Positions 5,611 through 5,642 of a stretch of DNA of 5,642 bases are shown here, piece by piece. Source of the stretch: Nitrososphaerales archaeon (GTDB lineage Archaea > Thermoproteota > Nitrososphaeria > Nitrososphaerales > Nitrososphaeraceae); NCBI GenBank assembly GCA_029237515.1, contig JARBAV010000375.1, forward strand, positions 1 through 5,642, read 5' to 3'. The position numbers were made by a program, and so were the translations under genes. The notes under the pieces were generated by a model. It searched no databases and had not been told where the DNA came from. It saw only the letters and a list, made by a program, of their open reading frames with translations. Numbering within the stretch: position 1 is the first letter of the stretch; each line of letters opens with the position of its first letter.

Positions 5611-5642
5611 ATGCCGACTCCTATTATAGAGAAGGTATTGAA
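5611..5642 (+). CDS. possible start of a rightward gene, cut by window end
   Basis: An ATG at 5611 opens a frame reading MPTPIIEKVL up to the edge, a protein-like N-terminus. A TTAATATGTA element at 5581-5590 lies at about the right distance for an archaeal TATA box and a leaderless start. There is no Shine-Dalgarno sequence. Only ten full codons are visible, so the product cannot be named. Confidence 0.35.
   Translation, partial: MPTPIIEKVL

Overview
The window looks like chromosomal DNA from an AT-rich archaeon, most probably a soil-type ammonia-oxidising thaumarchaeon (Nitrososphaerota, Nitrososphaera/Nitrosocosmicus-like). This is inferred from low GC, archaeal TATA-like boxes about 25-30 bases upstream of start codons with little room for a leader, a Sec signal ending in VNAQ, and the overall character of the proteins. 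No rRNA, tRNA, CRISPR array, transposase or phage gene was found.

Layout from left to right. Bases 1-320 hold no intact gene, but coding-like pieces in shifting frames suggest a decayed gene. A rightward FAD-dependent oxidoreductase of the phytoene-desaturase/amine-oxidase superfamily follows (385-1770; the longest reading would begin at 328). Its start region carries a duplicated 27-base unit that is nearly palindromic. A convergent spacer (1771-1969) contains inverted repeats. Three leftward genes follow: a GCS2-family glutamate-cysteine ligase-like enzyme (1970-3268, GTG start), a diverged GT-B glycosyltransferase (3374-4366, TTG or GTG start) and a secreted or membrane-anchored protein of a widespread uncharacterised family (4669-5415). 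Between the last two lies a 302-base spacer with an imperfect tandem repeat, tiny ORFs and a possible C-terminal gene relic. At the right edge a rightward coding sequence may begin at 5611, divergent from the secreted-protein gene.

The genes do not look like one pathway operon. The ligase has its own TATA-like box and a T-tract separates it from the glycosyltransferase; the secreted-protein gene has its own TATA-like box, and the oxidoreductase faces the other way. No convincing new multi-gene system is visible. The parts most worth a second look are the duplicated operator-like element at the oxidoreductase start, the diverged donor-site motif of the glycosyltransferase, and the gene relics on both sides.
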